This document shows, piece by piece, positions 11,734 through 23,624 of a stretch of DNA of 64,000 nt. The notes beneath the pieces were generated by a model. It worked only from the letters and a program-made list of their open reading frames with translations. It was not told the DNA's origin and did no database searches. Source of the stretch: Gnetum montanum (taxonomy: Eukaryota > Streptophyta > Gnetopsida > Gnetales > Gnetaceae); contig MNCI01002977.1 in NCBI GenBank assembly GCA_015680685.1, forward strand, positions 5,764 through 69,763, in the 5' to 3' direction. Position 1 is the stretch's first letter; every line of letters starts with the position of its first letter. Both the position numbers and the translations under genes were made by a program.

Positions 11734-12770
11734 CAAGTGGAGGTGGTGGTTACTACTCCTCTTGTTGGATAGTTGTTGTAGGTGTCTTATCTTTTATCAT
11801 TTCTACCCAATTAGTAGCCAGAACATGCCTAACAATGTCATTGGTATAATAGACTATTCCTCCTCTCCAACAAATTTTTTTGATGAGGCATGGGAAGGGG
11901 AGAGTGTTTTCCTTCCATGTCCATCTTTTTTAAATGGATTTTCTATCTCTAGATAAATTAGTTGTGGAAGGTTGACAAGGAATCTCCCACTTAGAGTAGT
12001 GCATGCTTAGGTAAAAAGGTAGTGATTTTGCTTGGCATCGGTGTGGGATTGAGGTGGAAGGCTACAATCTTGTAGTAGATCCTTTTTGCTAGTGTGAGTG
12101 TATCAAACTCCTTATAATCAACATCATAGCACTATCGCATCCATTCTTTCTTGATGTTGAGATTAGCCTACATTGGGATCTTAGCAAGACTTACCCCTAT
12201 CTCTGGAAACCTAAGCACTTCAGCAATTTCCTGGACCAGATAAGATACTAAGATGTCCTTGATTTTAACCATTGAACTAGCCTTCCTATTTTTGTAGAAT
12301 AGGAATGTCTCTCCCATGTACCACTCCCTAGTGGAAGTGATGATTGGCCACATGGAAAAGGCCTTTAGCTAGTTGTGCACTTCTTTTGGTGCTTGCTCTA
12401 AGAAAGGGACAAAGTTTAACTCTTGAAGCACTATTTTCTGTACCTCTCATGATTTGATCTAATTTAGGTAAGCTTTTGTCAAGGTCACCTCGAGATTTTC
12501 GTGTTGTGCTAGTGCATCATCCCAATGAGAATGTTATATTACTGCTACTAGTTCTAGAATCTATCAAATAAATTCCACCTCGACCTCTTCCCTAAGATGA
12601 CCTATGACATGGGTTGTAAGTGGTTCTACTTGGGCCTATTCTTAGCCTCTTCCCATTCTAGGTCATTTCTTCCTTAGTTGAGATAATCATGCTTCTTAAG
12701 TGTGCTATACTTTTGGTGTCATCCATGATCATAACATGTCCATGGATTAGTGGATATAATGTGTAACTTT
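11734..12770 (-). pseudogene. N-terminal part of the X 3' ORF
   Basis: A 61-codon open piece (12353-12168) is rich in aromatic and charged residues (TREWYMGETFLFYKNRK, then LVSYLVQEIAEVLRFPEIG). The frame continues on both sides through stop codons, nearly all TAA or TAG where a Gln codon would fit. The downstream half of the ORF is at 4763-2885. The reading direction is the same as gag and pol. I recognise no domain with certainty; the style resembles the uncharacterised proteins encoded beside pol in plant gypsy elements. Confidence 0.5.
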
Positions 12771-15150
12771 AAAGTTTTGAATACCTTCCCTTGTTAGTTA
12801 GTTACACTTTGGCTAAGGTTGGACCATGGCAGATTGATTATTTTATTAATTATTTATTATAAATGTCATCGAAGCTTGTTGGAAAGGTTCAACTCTTGTA
12901 ATTTAGTGTTTAACAGTTGATTTCTTATTTAAACCTTCATGGGAGTTAGAAAAATGGTGAAAACTTTTCTATCAAAAATGGTACATTTGTGGCCCCCACA
13001 ATGAAGAGATTACCTCTAGTAGCTATAAGGTTGAAGAACAAAATGATTTGGATAAATGGTTAGGAAGTTATGGACTTTGGAAGGTTGTAGCCATTGAAAT
13101 TTTGAAAAACTCTCTTAGCATTTGTGAGAAAATGTAAAAATTTCAAAGTGGGGTCGCATATATATATACTATTTTTTTGCCACATCGACAAGACCTCATA
13201 TATAGGTCTGCTCCATCAATATGGCCTTGTATATAGAGTTTGTAGGGAAAATTTTGAAATTTGAACATCTAAAAAAATATAAGGAATTTTTCAATGAATT
13301 TGAGGCCCATGATATCCTAGAAAAGCCAAGAATATGATAAAATCATTGAATAGGATGTTTGAAATCTCAAAAATTTTAAAATTGGATGGAGAATACATTT
13401 ATTAAACAAAATATCTAAAGGAGCACATGGTTGATGCATAAGATGGATGTATGAAAGATCTTGATTGCAAAAATTCCTAAGGATAAGATGCTTAATGAAC
13501 CTAACCAAGGGATATACAAGTGGGTCCTTTCCATAGTAGGCTCATGCCTTGTTTGTCCTTGTATAACCTCAACCTAGGGAGCCCATGGACCCCATAGGTG
13601 ATTAATGGTTCATGGAAGTTAAGGACCAAAACCTGGAAGATTGTATCTAAGAATTAAAGTACATCAATCCAAGACATGAAATAAAAAACATGGACTTCAA
13701 TAGTGAGGTGAATTATGATCAATAGAGATGGATGATGAAGAAGATGAAATCGAATCCCAAATTGAGGTCATAAGAAGTCCCTTGTGGAGTTTGTGTTTAA
13801 AATGATTTGAGAAGATCCATCCTTAGTCTAGACCAAAAACAACCTTTTTCAGTGACTTTGCATTGCCACACCAAGGCCAATCCATCCTCTTGAGATATAA
13901 GAATGCTTCCACAAAAAAACTATCATTCCATAAAGAGAAGAAAAGAGAAGTAGGAAGTGAGAGAGGGCCTTAGTTAGAGGGGACCTTCAAGCATGGGTAA
14001 CATGTCTTTCTAGTCCCATAACTAGTGCTTGAAGCCCATTTACTTGACTATGGGGGTGTTCTTTGAATTTCCATCATGTTTGTTTTTTTTTTCTTATTTT
14101 TTTCTTTTTGGATGAGAACCACACAATGTGAAGACTTTATTCGACTTCCTATTATTGGTCGACAGGGAATGGTAAGAAGTTTAGGAAAACACTCAAGCAC
14201 CCAAGTAAGTAGAAGAGTACAAAGAGTATTGAGTTCCCTTGAAGCCACATCCTATGCAAACCTTTGATCCTTCCCAATTCTAGAAACTAACAAGGTCATC
14301 AAATTTATTAAAAATTTAGTTAATGAAAGGGATATTAAATTTCCAAAACAAGAAAAATCATAGAGTTTGTGGATGGGTGGATTTCATGAACTCACTGCTT
14401 ATTCCATGAAAATGAAACCATGACTTAGCCATTGGTATAAAAATTCAAAAATAGAAACTAGACATTAGCAAATAAAACATAAAGCACAAACCATCATTAG
14501 TAATAGCTACAACATCATTGTGTCCTATTGGCATAAAGCATGTTTATTAGCAAAAATTTAAAAATCACACTCAAACAAAATAAAGTAAAATATATAAGAA
14601 TGTGTACAATATTTAAGAAAGATTTAAACATACCAAAGATGGTGTAAACCAAAAAATGATGTAAAAATAGGAAAACTTTTGAACATCAGAAAAATGTGAA
14701 AACCAAAAAATATAAAAATTAAGGATCTATATGGATGATTACATGGATGACCATCTTTCCCATGATTAAGTTGGAAGGAGGAGATCTGAAAAATTGAGCA
14801 TGGTTGTTCATTCATTGAAGTATTTGTTGCACTAGCATGCTTGGGCTCATGGAAAATATTTACTTATTGGATGTTGATTATCTACTTTTGTTTTGGTCTC
14901 TTAGGTTTGTATATGATCATGGCCCCAGAAGAAAAGGTTTCATCAATTATATATGGTTCCTTCCACAATGTTTTAAACTTTTTATTCTAGGGTACATGTG
15001 TGGGATTCCAATAGAAAAACTTATCTCTAGGTTAAAATTTTACTTTCTGAATTCTAAGGTCATGTCATTGTTTGTTGAATGCCTTGTGTACTTAATTCAA
15101 AGATAGGGCTACTAAATGATTTTCATCTAGCATGTTAAGGTTGATTAGTC
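12771..15150 (-). other. X spacer between integrase and the 3' ORF
   Basis: About 2.4 kb without a convincing coding frame. The part at about 13500-14820 is shared with A (about 6250-7480), which shows it is an element component rather than a separate insertion. It includes pyrimidine-rich tracts (near 14080-14110 on the plus strand, near 13930-13970 on the minus). I see no gene in it. Confidence 0.5.
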
Positions 15151-15157
15151 TTTCTTT

Positions 15158-15960
15158 TTATGGTAAAGTTAGGTCAAGATTTAGTTCACAAGTTGTTGAG
15201 AGTGTATGGAGCTTGCATTGAATTGGGAGTGTTGGAAGTCTCTGATACACTAACTCATAGGGAGAGTAGCCAATAGGGAGTTTCCATGTTGAGTGGTAAG
15301 CCCAAAGAATATCATTAAGGTTTATGCTCCAATGCCTCCTATATTTGCTAATAGTTTGTATTAGAATCTTTATGATCTTCCTATTCGTCACCTTTGCTTG
15401 ACTATTTGCTAGAGGGATGTTAGGGTGTTATTAATTTATGTTCAACCCATAGGCATTGGATCATCTTTCGAAAAGAGGCATTTGTAAAATGGGTTACATT
15501 GTCAAAAATCAGAGCATGTGGCATCTCAAACCTATTTACAACAATTTTTTATACAAATCTAGTAGTAATGGATGATGTATAGTTGGTGATGGTTATTGCT
15601 TCTACCCATTTGGTGTGGTACTTGATTACTATGATGATGTATGCCTTTTCATTGGACATGGGTGTGATGGGACCCATAAAGTCTATGTCCCATATGACAA
15701 AAGGCTCCAGTGGTTGAATCCACTATTGAGAACCCTCCTTTCAAATAATCACCCCACCATATCTTTGATAGTGTTCACAAGATCAGACAAATTGGTGGGC
15801 ATCCCTAAAGATTGTAGGCCAATAGTATCCTACCATTACGATTTTTATGGTTGTGCATCTCCCTGCATAGTGGCCTTTGCAAGGTCCTTCATGATCATTC
15901 TAGAGAAAATGTAATTGATCTATGTCAGGGACACACCATTAATGCACACCTTGTAAAGGT
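15158..15960 (-). pseudogene. Integrase remnant of X
   Basis: The minus strand encodes pieces of a gypsy integrase. MPHALIFDNVTHFTN (near 15530-15490) is the HxxFDNGTxF region holding the second catalytic Asp. The 77-codon frame 15391-15158 (KYRRHWSINLNDILWAYHST, then SPYELVYQ) is the C-terminal end of the catalytic core. The upstream zinc-binding region runs into the RNase H. Several frameshifts and stops make it inactive. Confidence 0.75.
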
Positions 15961-17420
15961 GTTCATTGATTTCCATAAAGTACTTTGCTTGATGAAGAAA
16001 TTTTTTTTTCTTGAGGTCCAAATCTTGTGGCATATCCTAAGTGAGAAGGTAAGTGAGGATGCCATCATACCATTTTGATTTAGTAGGGACTTAATCATTT
16101 ATTTCTCATGTAAAGAGGAGTTAGTCTAGAAATTGATCAAAGAGCAAACTCTCCTCCTCTTTATTATCTCATCTTAACCAAGAGGGGTGGTCAGTGACCA
16201 TATTCTCAGTCCCTTTCCAATCTAGCATTATGAGATCAAATTCCTACAAGATCATGAGCCATCATATGATATGAGGGCTCACCATTGGCTTATTCATTAG
16301 GAAGTGAATGGCACTATCATTTTTGCAAACAAATTCTTTATAGCCAAGCACATAGTTCCTAAACATTTTGAAAGTATACACCACTGCCATTAGTTCTTTC
16401 TTAGTTGTGGTGTAATTTATTGTGCACCCATAATGCTTTGGCTTGCATAGTGAATGTAATATGGATGTTTCTTATCATCAAAATACATAAGCATGGCTTC
16501 CAAAACATAATTATATGCATCTATCATTAGATGAAATGGTTAAGACTAGTCTGGTGCCCATAGAATTGGAGTTTCCACAAGTTTTTCTTTTAGCAGTTAA
16601 AATGCATGTTCGCACTCCTTGGTCGAAATAAACGGAGCGTATTTCTTTGTAAGCTCAACTAATGACTTTGTAATCTTAGAGAAATTTTCTATGAATTGTC
16701 GATAGTAGCCAATGTGTCGAAGGAATGATTAGACGTCTTTGACTATCTCTAGTTGGCATGTGATTCCCTAGTTGACCCTTATCTTTTTTGAGTCTACCTT
16801 AATCCCTACTTGAGTAATTCTATGCCCCAGTACTATGTCCTCATAGACCATCAAGTGGATTTTCTAGCAATTGAGCCTAAAGTTTGTTTCAATACATCTT
16901 TTAGGTACCTACTCAAGGCAATCCAAGGCTTGCTCAAATGTAGCCCCATAGGTAGAGAAGTCATCCATAAAGAGTTATACCCCACTACCAATTTTCCATT
17001 GAAAAATAATAAGGACTAGGCATTGAAATGTTGCAGGGGCATTACATGGATTAAATGACATCTTATAATATGCAAAAATCCCCCCAGGGACTTGTGAATG
17101 TTGTTTTGGCCTAATCTTCTGGTGCAATCTAGATTTGGTTATAGCCACTATAACCATCCAAGAGGCTATAAGAGAAATTCCTGGATATGGTGTCCAACAC
17201 TTGGTTCACAAATGATAATGGAAAATGATCTTTAGATGTTTTCATATTCAACAACCTAAAGTCAATGTAGATCCATCACTTGCCACCTTTCTTTGGTACA
17301 ATTACAAGTTGGCTAACCCACTTACTATCCATGATGGGATAGATGAACCCTACCTTAAGGAGTTGTTCAATTTCATCTTTGACGATTTGCTTCAACTTGG
17401 GATTCAACCACCATTGTGAC
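15961..17420 (-). pseudogene. Reverse transcriptase and RNase H remnant of X
   Basis: In minus-strand order I can read SLLDGYSGYNQI (17160-17125), CNAPATFQ (near 17045), the catalytic LFMDDFSTYG (near 16974-16945, aspartates intact), then VLGHRITQVGIKVD, the thumb region and a single gypsy RNase H ending KGTENMVTDH. Integrase follows directly, without a second RNase H, which fits Athila rather than Tat. Frames change several times and stops are common. Confidence 0.82.
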
Positions 17421-17699
17421 TACCTTTTTAGCTTCATGACCAGGTTAGTGTAGATACAATGTTGGCATATCCTTGGATCGATTCTAGTTAGGCCAGAATA
17501 TAACCAAGTGAAGGCTATTGGCCATTTGTTGACCACCCTTAATAGCTTGTCTTTTTATTCAAGAGCAAGATTTACATTGATCATGACTAGCTTTCCATTA
17601 TTTAAAAATGCATGCTTCATGATGGCTAGTAGAGTTTTTAAGTCTAGGGCCTCTTACTTGAAATTATTAGGGATTTCCAACTCTTCCTAACAAGTATCA

Positions 17700-18400
17700 T
17701 CATCTTCATCATTGAAGAGTTGGAAATGAACTTGATCAAGTTCATTCATACCCTTGATATAAGCACAAGTTAGGGTCTTAGAGGATTTCATGCATAGTGT
17801 GCTACTGTCAGAGTTAGCTATTAGCCACTAGCTACCCTCCTACTTTGTGACTGCTATGNTGATGGACTAGATTTTTTTCATGCAATTGCACCCATTATCA
17901 TTGTACACAATGCATGGAACAGAATTCTTCTCTAGTCGTCCAAATTCATTCTCCTTGGAAATTTTCAAGGAGACGTCCCTGATGCCCATTCGTGCATCAA
18001 CTATGCTTAACCATGTCCTTTTCATGATGATGGGGAAGTTGCCTTTGTAGTTTTCTACCTTAATCATCAAAAAATTGAAAAGATAGGACCACCCACAAAT
18101 AATGGTCATAATGTCCTCCATTAACCCCAAAGGAATAATGATTGACTGGTTTTCCAATTCCAAATAGATGTTGCTCTTCTTAAGAGGTGGTAGGTTCTAG
18201 GTTTTGTACATGTTGTAGGAGATGAGATTGATACTAGAACTAGAATCAAGAATAGCCTTGCATGGCGTATGTCTAGTGATTTGTAAGTAAATAAGAGCAG
18301 TTTCCAAATCAAATCTTTTTTTAGGAAGGTAGCTAGCCTTGATCCAATCAAAAATAGCATGAGTTGATATCATAGTATAAATTTGAGGCAACATTTGGTT
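17700..18400 (-). pseudogene. Protease remnant of X
   Basis: The frames 18394-18197 and 18163-17867 together cover a retropepsin. AILDSSSSINLIS is the active-site block (Asp kept, Gly changed to Ser), and NFPIIMKRTWLS matches the GRAWL block of A. It follows gag with the usual linker (ATFLKKD in place of GHLPRK). An ambiguous base lies at 17859. Confidence 0.78.
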
Positions 18401-20360
18401 TGAAGGGATATTGAATGTGTTTGATGTAGAGGATGAGGGTGTTGGAGATACAAGGGAACTAGTTGCATTAGGTTGTGAGGGTTTGGGAGGATTGTTGAGT
18501 CAAAAAAATGGTTGTTTCCTAGATTGATTATTTGAACCACTTGGTTGGAAGGTTGATTGTACATGTATAGCCCTTGTAGCATTTTGTTGCTACAGTTGTA
18601 GGGGAATTTTGCCCTACATGGATAGAGTAGGAGGTAACTAGGTTAAGGGCAAAGAGATGTGTGTAGATGGATGCAAAGGGTGGTATGGATATGGGTTCTT
18701 CCCCTTGAGTAGATGGTGAATGAGTTCTATGGTACTCTAGAGGATAATAGTGATGCTAAAATGAGGCATAGATTGTAGAGCTTCATGGAGAAATGGAGTG
18801 CTAAACATAGTACCCATATGGATTTGGTTGTCTGTAAGGGTACTGTTGCCTTGGCAATGGCATTCCCCATGACTATGGTTAGTGCCACTATTTGTATTTC
18901 TCATATGGTTGTGTTGGAGCTCCACTTGGATAGTAAGCTTGTTGTTGTTGGTAGAACTACCTCAAATTGCATTGAGAATAAGAAAATTGTTTGGGTGTTT
19001 ACCTCCTTGCTAGTCATTAATTTAGTGCATACACCCCAAACTCTTGTAACTGTGACACCATAGGGCAACATCCCTTAGAATGGTCATATTGACAAATGTC
19101 ACACCCACCATCATCTTCAGAGTCTGTCTCTACAATTTCTTCTACTATGATAGCTTTGCCCTTACCTCTCTTGTAGGTACATTTAGCTTCTTTCTGCCTC
19201 CTACAGTCATGATTACTATTCTACTCTTTGGATTCTTTAGCAATCTTCATAGTAGTTTTGAACTTCTCATTCAAAGAGTCCCATAGTTTATCAAATTTTG
19301 CTAAAATATCATAAATAAATTTTTTGATGAGCAAGGTTTTCTTGTTCACCATGTCATTGAGTGGTGACTTCTCCTTGTCACAGAATCAGACCTCCCTTTT
19401 TCTTATGGAAGGATTCCTATTATATCCTTATGTACATTCTATTTTTCATAACTCACCTTCTTCTTTTGCTACCTGCTCTATTAGCCTTTGGATCTAATGA
19501 GCTCTTAGTTCATACAGTCTCCCCTGGGCATAAACCATGAGATTTATTTTGGTTTTTGCTCTAAGCCCATCTATGATGTGGCAAAATTTTTCCATCTAAG
19601 AATAACCATTGCTAGGGCATCAATGTAATAGAGAATAATATTTACCCATGGTAGCATCCAAGGGTTCATGTGTTCCCTATTTCTAGCCTTGGATTTGACT
19701 TCTCAGATTAGACACTTTGGAGTACATCTAGTATTTTTCATTAAATAGTTCCAACATGGTACTCCATCTATGAATGGATTCCAGCTCCAAGGACTGGTAC
19801 TATCTTTTAGCTTCCTTAATGACTATCCTAGAGAATAGCTTCAGTTTCTACCAATCATTTTCAATATTCTGTAAGGCATAGGAATTGTGGAAAGCTTATG
19901 GATGTTTCTATGGATCAAAGTTATATCCCCTCTTAAATCTTGGAATATTGTTTATGTCTAGGTGCTTGATTTGACTATCTCTCACATGCCTAGTTGGGAT
20001 CTTGACTACCTCTATAATATTAGGCATGCTTCAAGTTGCCAACAAAGGTTTGTCATCATCATTATTGCATTGTTATTGATGATGTCCTCTATTATCCCTT
20101 CATTTATGATGGTTCTATTACTCACCTCCATCATGATTGTTCCTTCTACATTGTCCTTCAAAATTGAAAGATAAGGATGTAGATGAAGAGGGTGAAGAGG
20201 GAGGAGGACTATCATCACCATGGTATCTACCAATTCCCCTTCAGTTTTCATAGCCACATTTGTCAATTTTCTTATCATCTTAATGCTTATCCAATCCCTT
20301 GCCTTGATTGACATCTTGTCTTAAACCTGGATTGTTGATCATGGACCATAGATTTAGGGC
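18401..20360 (-). pseudogene. gag: 3' part of X gag
   Basis: This is the rest of X gag downstream of the C1 insertion. The first codons at 20360 continue the frame cut at 38353, once the AGGGC duplication is counted once. It shows a SPPSSPSS linker (near 20210), traces of the gag core (about 19960-19500), a coiled coil and the Pro/Gln-rich C-terminus. Short open pieces and many stops show decay. Confidence 0.75.
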
Positions 20361-20720
20361 TATAATGACTAAAAACATTAGTGGCTAGAACAGAGAGGTC
20401 CATAGGTGAATAGCCTAACCTCAAGTCTATGTGAGGGCTTGTTGAAGGTGGAGATGGGATGCCCTAAACAGTCTTCTTAAATAAACAAGGACTTACTAGT
20501 TGTAACTAGGGTGTAGCATGGTTAGCTACAATGCTGATGTAAGATGATGTTCAAGTGTGTACGTGGTGTCAATGGTGTTAACAATGTTAGTAGGGTTGAG
20601 TGTAGTTAAGATTTTCAGCAAAAATGAGGGTAGCAACAAATGGAGACTACTACCCAAATGTGGTTTTAGGTACAACTATGTGATGAAATAGCAAAAAATG
20701 CAAATAAAATCCTAAAAATG

Positions 20721-20777
<57 letters not shown>

Positions 20778-21862
20778 AAAACACCACCCCAAATGGGGTT
20801 GAGTGTAGTTAACACAAAAAAAGATTAGAAGGTACATGGTGTACAATAGGTATAGTGGATAGTGTAGTCACAGTCTTGGAGATGTCTAGCCACAAAGACT
20901 AGTGTTCTGCCAAGGTGTCTGCATCTACTAGGTTGGCTACCGCAATGTACCATTAGCTATAGTATTTTGAAGGACTATGATGTGCTATGATGGTCTACAA
21001 CTTTACCTCTCTCTAGTTTTCCGAAATGCCTTTGGTTCATCAACTCTTTCATTTGTTAATAAAAAATTTGCCAACCTCAAAAATGTTGAGGGTAAGGGTA
21101 CTTATAGGCCTAGGGATAGCACGAAATGTGGGATGGTTTCCACATGGCCAAGGGGATGGTTGGGACTATGTTTTCATCCAACTACACTCTCCACTAGATT
21201 GATGGTGTTGTACTTTGATAGGCTTTTCCAAACTCTATGAGATTGTGACTACACTGCCAACTACATATGTGCTAAGGAGACCGTAGGGTACTTGAAGAAT
21301 GAAACATGGAGACTATGCTCTCCATTATCTTTCATGGGGTTGAGCATAGTTACAATCTTGGAGCCAAAAGGAGGTACAAAAATAAGCATTTTGCTAACTA
21401 CACTTGCTGAAGTTGAGTAGGAGCTAAGTTGAGTGTTGGTGCTACATTGTAGAGGCCATTGGAGACTATTCTTGCTAACTATGATTGACTACACTCTAGA
21501 CTAGAAGAGAGTGTAGTCTCACACTTAGAAAAATTTGCAAAAAAAAAATGGCTATGTACTGACTATGCTCTTCACTAGAGGCTGACTACTCTCCCAACTG
21601 GGGGTGAGCATAGTTCCAACACTTATTAAAACTTGTGCAAATATGCTTCTAGTTGACTATGATCTCCACAAGAGGCTGACTATGCTCTAGGGCAATGGAG
21701 AGCATAGTCTTGACACTTAAACTAAATTGAAAAAAATTTCTTTTGTGTTGACTATGCTCTCCTTGAGAGGTTGACTATGCTCTATGGTAGTGGAGAGCAT
21801 AGTATCAACACTTATACAAATTTGCAGTTGAGATGCCATAGTCTAGATTTGGTGATATTTCA
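20361..21862 (-). repeat. 3' LTR of C1
   Basis: Pairs with 36945-38352. Shared landmarks are 'cacaatgctgatg', a GA microsatellite, the 'gcctaggg' block and a set of about 94-bp units near 21550-21830, each with GACTATGCTCTCC and its reverse GGAGAGCATAGTC. The minus-strand start is TGAAATATCACC. A minus-strand TATA (CCTATAAGTACCC) lies near 21100. Confidence 0.85.
20726..20774. repeat. GA microsatellite in C1 3' LTR
   Basis: About 24 uninterrupted GA units. The 5' LTR has a shorter GA run at about 37252-37280 in the same context, so the tract expanded or shrank after insertion. Confidence 0.95.
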
Positions 21863-21876
21863 TTGGCCCCTCTTTG
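21863..21876 (-). promoter_or_regulatory. Polypurine tract of C1
   Basis: Minus strand AAAGAGGGGCCAA directly before the LTR start TGAAATATC. The same purine tract abuts the 3' LTRs of E (48988-49001) and F (59391-59403). Confidence 0.8.
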
Positions 21877-23624
21877 TTGATGTTTAGAGGAGTAGCCTAA
21901 GAAACATCAAAAAAGAACAAAAAACACCATAGCAAGCTTGGCACCAGCATCACTCTTCCATGCATGGTCAAATATTGTTGCACTGTGCTCAAGTGTGTCA
22001 TGGATAGTGGTATGCTAGAAGGTAGGTGAGAGGTAAAAGTAAAAGGACGTAGGTGATCTATCAAGGGTAAAAGGGAAGATGAAGTGCAAAAAGATGTTAT
22101 AATGCAAAGAATTCATGGCTGATAGTGACCATGGCACCAAAGTGGCTTGCCTTAGAAAAAATTGACATCTCATCGAAGTGCTTGTGAGAGAGTCATTGTG
22201 GATTCATCGTTGAACTAGTTGCAAAATTGTAGCACTGTTGGGCTACTTGGGATTGTGCTCTTTCCCATTTGTTCTTTTTTTTTCTTTTCTATTTTTACTC
22301 TTTTCTATGAGGCGAGCCTACTTTGGGCTCTGCACATTTCTAAATGCTTGCTATGAGGTGCTTTCCATTGAGTGAGTTGCATGTCACTAGATGGCCTTTG
22401 CTTTGGTATTTACAAAAGTTCATCACACCTGTACAAGTGTTTTATCAACAAGATGACTTGTGTTACATCTGCCTAGTTTTTGACTATCCAATAGAGGCTT
22501 CCCATAGGATGACTTATGTTATGTCTACCTTGGGTTCTACAGTTTGACTTGAAGAGGATGCCATGTGATCACAACACATGAATATCAAAGAGTTTGCAAT
22601 CTCTACTATGTAGGGAATGAAAGGGTATTGGGATGTAGGAGTGAATGTGAGTAGGCTATAATAGGATATAATGGGATAACATGGATGTGCACTCTTGAGA
22701 GGCTTAGCTAGTCTAATCATGCACATCAAAGTAATGTGATGACTTTCTACTATGATGAGAGGTGCCTTTGCATGATGACCTAGGGCTTTGTCCTACAAAC
22801 ACAATTCTAAGAAGACAAGAAAATCACACAAGATAAAATAAGCTAATAAAATTGCAAAGGGAAAAGATGCTACAAGTGCTCCAAAGTCTATGCCCATTGT
22901 AAGTGCTCAAAAGCTAGTAAAATTGGCCAAGATGCTACAAGTGCTTCTAAGGCTACACCTGTTGTAGGTGTTTAAATGTTAGTAAAATTGTGTGGGGTGA
23001 AGATGCTACATGTGCTCCAAAGGCTACACCCATTGCAAGTGCTCCATTCTAGGACTATAGCATGCTCACCCATGTGGTGTAGGAGGCAGGAAAGGAGGCA
23101 AGGTTTATGCTCATTTGCTTGCTTGTAGGAGGATAGAAGGAGTTATCAATGGCTGATCGTGAACTTAGTCTAAGGTCTTGGTAGACAATAGCCTTACTAG
23201 TTTAAGGTCTTAGCAGACAATGAGCCCAGTTTAACATAGTAACGAATATTCTATGCCACTTTAAAGTTATGGTGGATTGTTAGTTTATAGTCATAGAAGA
23301 TGTGTTGTGCAGTTTAACATCATGACCCAAGGATGAGTTGTGCTAGTTTAGCATCATAGCAAATGAATGCTATGCCAATTTAGCATCATATCAAATGAAT
23401 TCTATGCTAGCTTAGCATCATAGTAGACAAATGTTGTGCCCGTTTAGCATTGTAGAGAATGAGTGTTATGCTAGTTTAGCATTGTAGAAAATGAGTGTTG
23501 TGCTAGTTTAGTATTTTAGTAGATGATTTATGCTAGTTTAGCATTGTAGTAGATGATATGTGTTAGTTTAGCATTGTAGTAGATGATCTATGCTAGTTTA
23601 GCATCGTTGTGGATGATCTACATG
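21877..23624 (-). repeat. C1 3' untranslated region with a 30-32 bp tandem repeat
   Basis: Between the end of integrase and the PPT. From about 23165 to 23620 it is a tandem array. TGCTAGTTTAGCA words start at 23341, 23373, 23405, 23437, 23469, 23501, 23531, 23561 and 23591, that is at 32 then 30 bp. Each word is itself an inverted repeat (TGCTA/TAGCA). Downstream (22860-23050) is a short run of 'gatgctacaagtgctcc' repeats, and a T-rich tract lies near 22270. The same layout is seen in E and F. Tandem repeats in the 3' UTR are known from Tat/Ogre elements. Confidence 0.8.

Noticed and set aside
17859-17859. Ambiguous bases (N) at 17859 and 31284
   Set aside because: Single uncertain calls within decayed elements; no biological meaning.
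23341-23620. Regular 30-32 bp repeats that look CRISPR-like
   Set aside because: The whole unit repeats, with no unique spacers, and the same array lies at the same place in E and F. It is a retrotransposon 3' UTR tandem repeat.
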